Shown here one piece after another: positions 15,415 to 15,483 of a stretch of 15,483 nucleotides of DNA. Numbering within the stretch: the first letter of the stretch is position 1; the number at the start of each line of letters is the position of its first letter. Below the pieces are notes generated by a model. It did no database searches, was not told where the DNA came from, and saw only the letters and a program-made list of their open reading frames with translations. Both the position numbers and the translations under genes were made by a program. This stretch comes from CAZJHX01 sp964545715 (GTDB taxonomy: Bacteria > Myxococcota_A > UBA9042 > GCA-2863065): positions 1-15,483 of the forward strand of contig CAZJHX010000214.1 of the NCBI GenBank assembly GCA_964545715.1, written 5' to 3'.

Positions 15415-15483
15415 GGCCCCCTTCGCCCCGATAATCTTCAGGTATCCAGCGCACCGTTCGCAGCTCAGACTGCCAAAGACGTC
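15415..15483 (-). pseudogene. Possible C-terminal fragment of an IS91-type transposase (partial, right edge)
   Basis: Read on the minus strand from the window edge, this stretch encodes DVFGSLSCERCAGYLKIIGA. The pattern Asp-Val-Phe, a few residues, Cys-x2-Cys-x-Gly-x-Leu-Lys-Ile-Ile-x-Ala matches my recollection of the C-terminal zinc-binding end of IS91/ISCR-type transposases. The likeness stops at the end of the transglutaminase gene. The frame then stays open antisense to that gene down to a TAA at 15097-15099, but that part has no likeness to the family, so the gene may be cut or scrambled here. No ATG is in view. Alternatives are an unrelated zinc-ribbon protein or chance. Only about 23 codons support this call. 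Confidence 0.3.

Overview
The window is very GC-rich (about two-thirds G+C by eye) and packed almost edge to edge with protein genes. It has no rRNA, tRNA or CRISPR array and no gap longer than about 300 bases. Several features suggest a deltaproteobacterial-type predator-like lineage (Myxococcota or Bradymonadota): many lipoproteins with Asp/Thr/Pro-rich linkers, a cysteine-rich von Willebrand A lipoprotein, a tandem PilZ protein, and frequent GTG and TTG starts. That placement is inference from style, not from a marker gene.

Layout, left to right. (a) 1-225: the 5' end of a minus-strand lipoprotein gene leaves the left edge and is divergent from a plus-strand lipoprotein gene (226-1146). 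(b) 977-2026: a minus-strand two-domain PilZ protein. Its 3' end overlaps the lipoprotein frame tail to tail, and it shares a 41-base divergent gap with (c) 2068-3945, a plus-strand VWA lipoprotein with several copies of a cysteine motif. (d) 3721-7866: a tight four-gene minus-strand operon, in transcription order amidohydrolase, tail-anchored helical protein, double-hotdog thioesterase, MATE exporter. Its last gene runs tail to tail into the VWA gene. (e) 7882-9763: a plus-strand lipoprotein alpha/beta hydrolase, its start only 15 bases from the amidohydrolase start, followed 13 bases later by a 93-residue acidic protein. (f) 9837-11254: a possible 42-residue membrane peptide coupled by an ATGA overlap to a membrane-anchored putative serine hydrolase. 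(g) 11346-15414: a MoxR AAA+ ATPase, a DUF58 protein and a TgpA-like transglutaminase, coupled by GTGA and ATGA overlaps. (h) 15415-15483: a short stretch that, read on the minus strand, encodes a CxxC motif like the C-terminus of IS91-type transposases.

How the genes may work together: the MoxR/DUF58/TgpA cluster is a widespread co-occurring set in which the ATPase is thought to act on or with the DUF58 protein and the membrane transglutaminase faces the periplasm. The four-gene minus operon combines a metal-dependent hydrolase, an acyl thioesterase and an efflux pump, which would fit modifying and exporting a small molecule, but no substrate can be read from the sequence. The other proteins are mostly cell-envelope proteins of unknown role. 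The most distinctive observations are the repeated cysteine module placed inside the VWA domain, the two long convergent coding overlaps, the near-abutting divergent starts at 7866/7882, the coupled small ORF at 9837, and the possible mobile-element remnant at the right edge.
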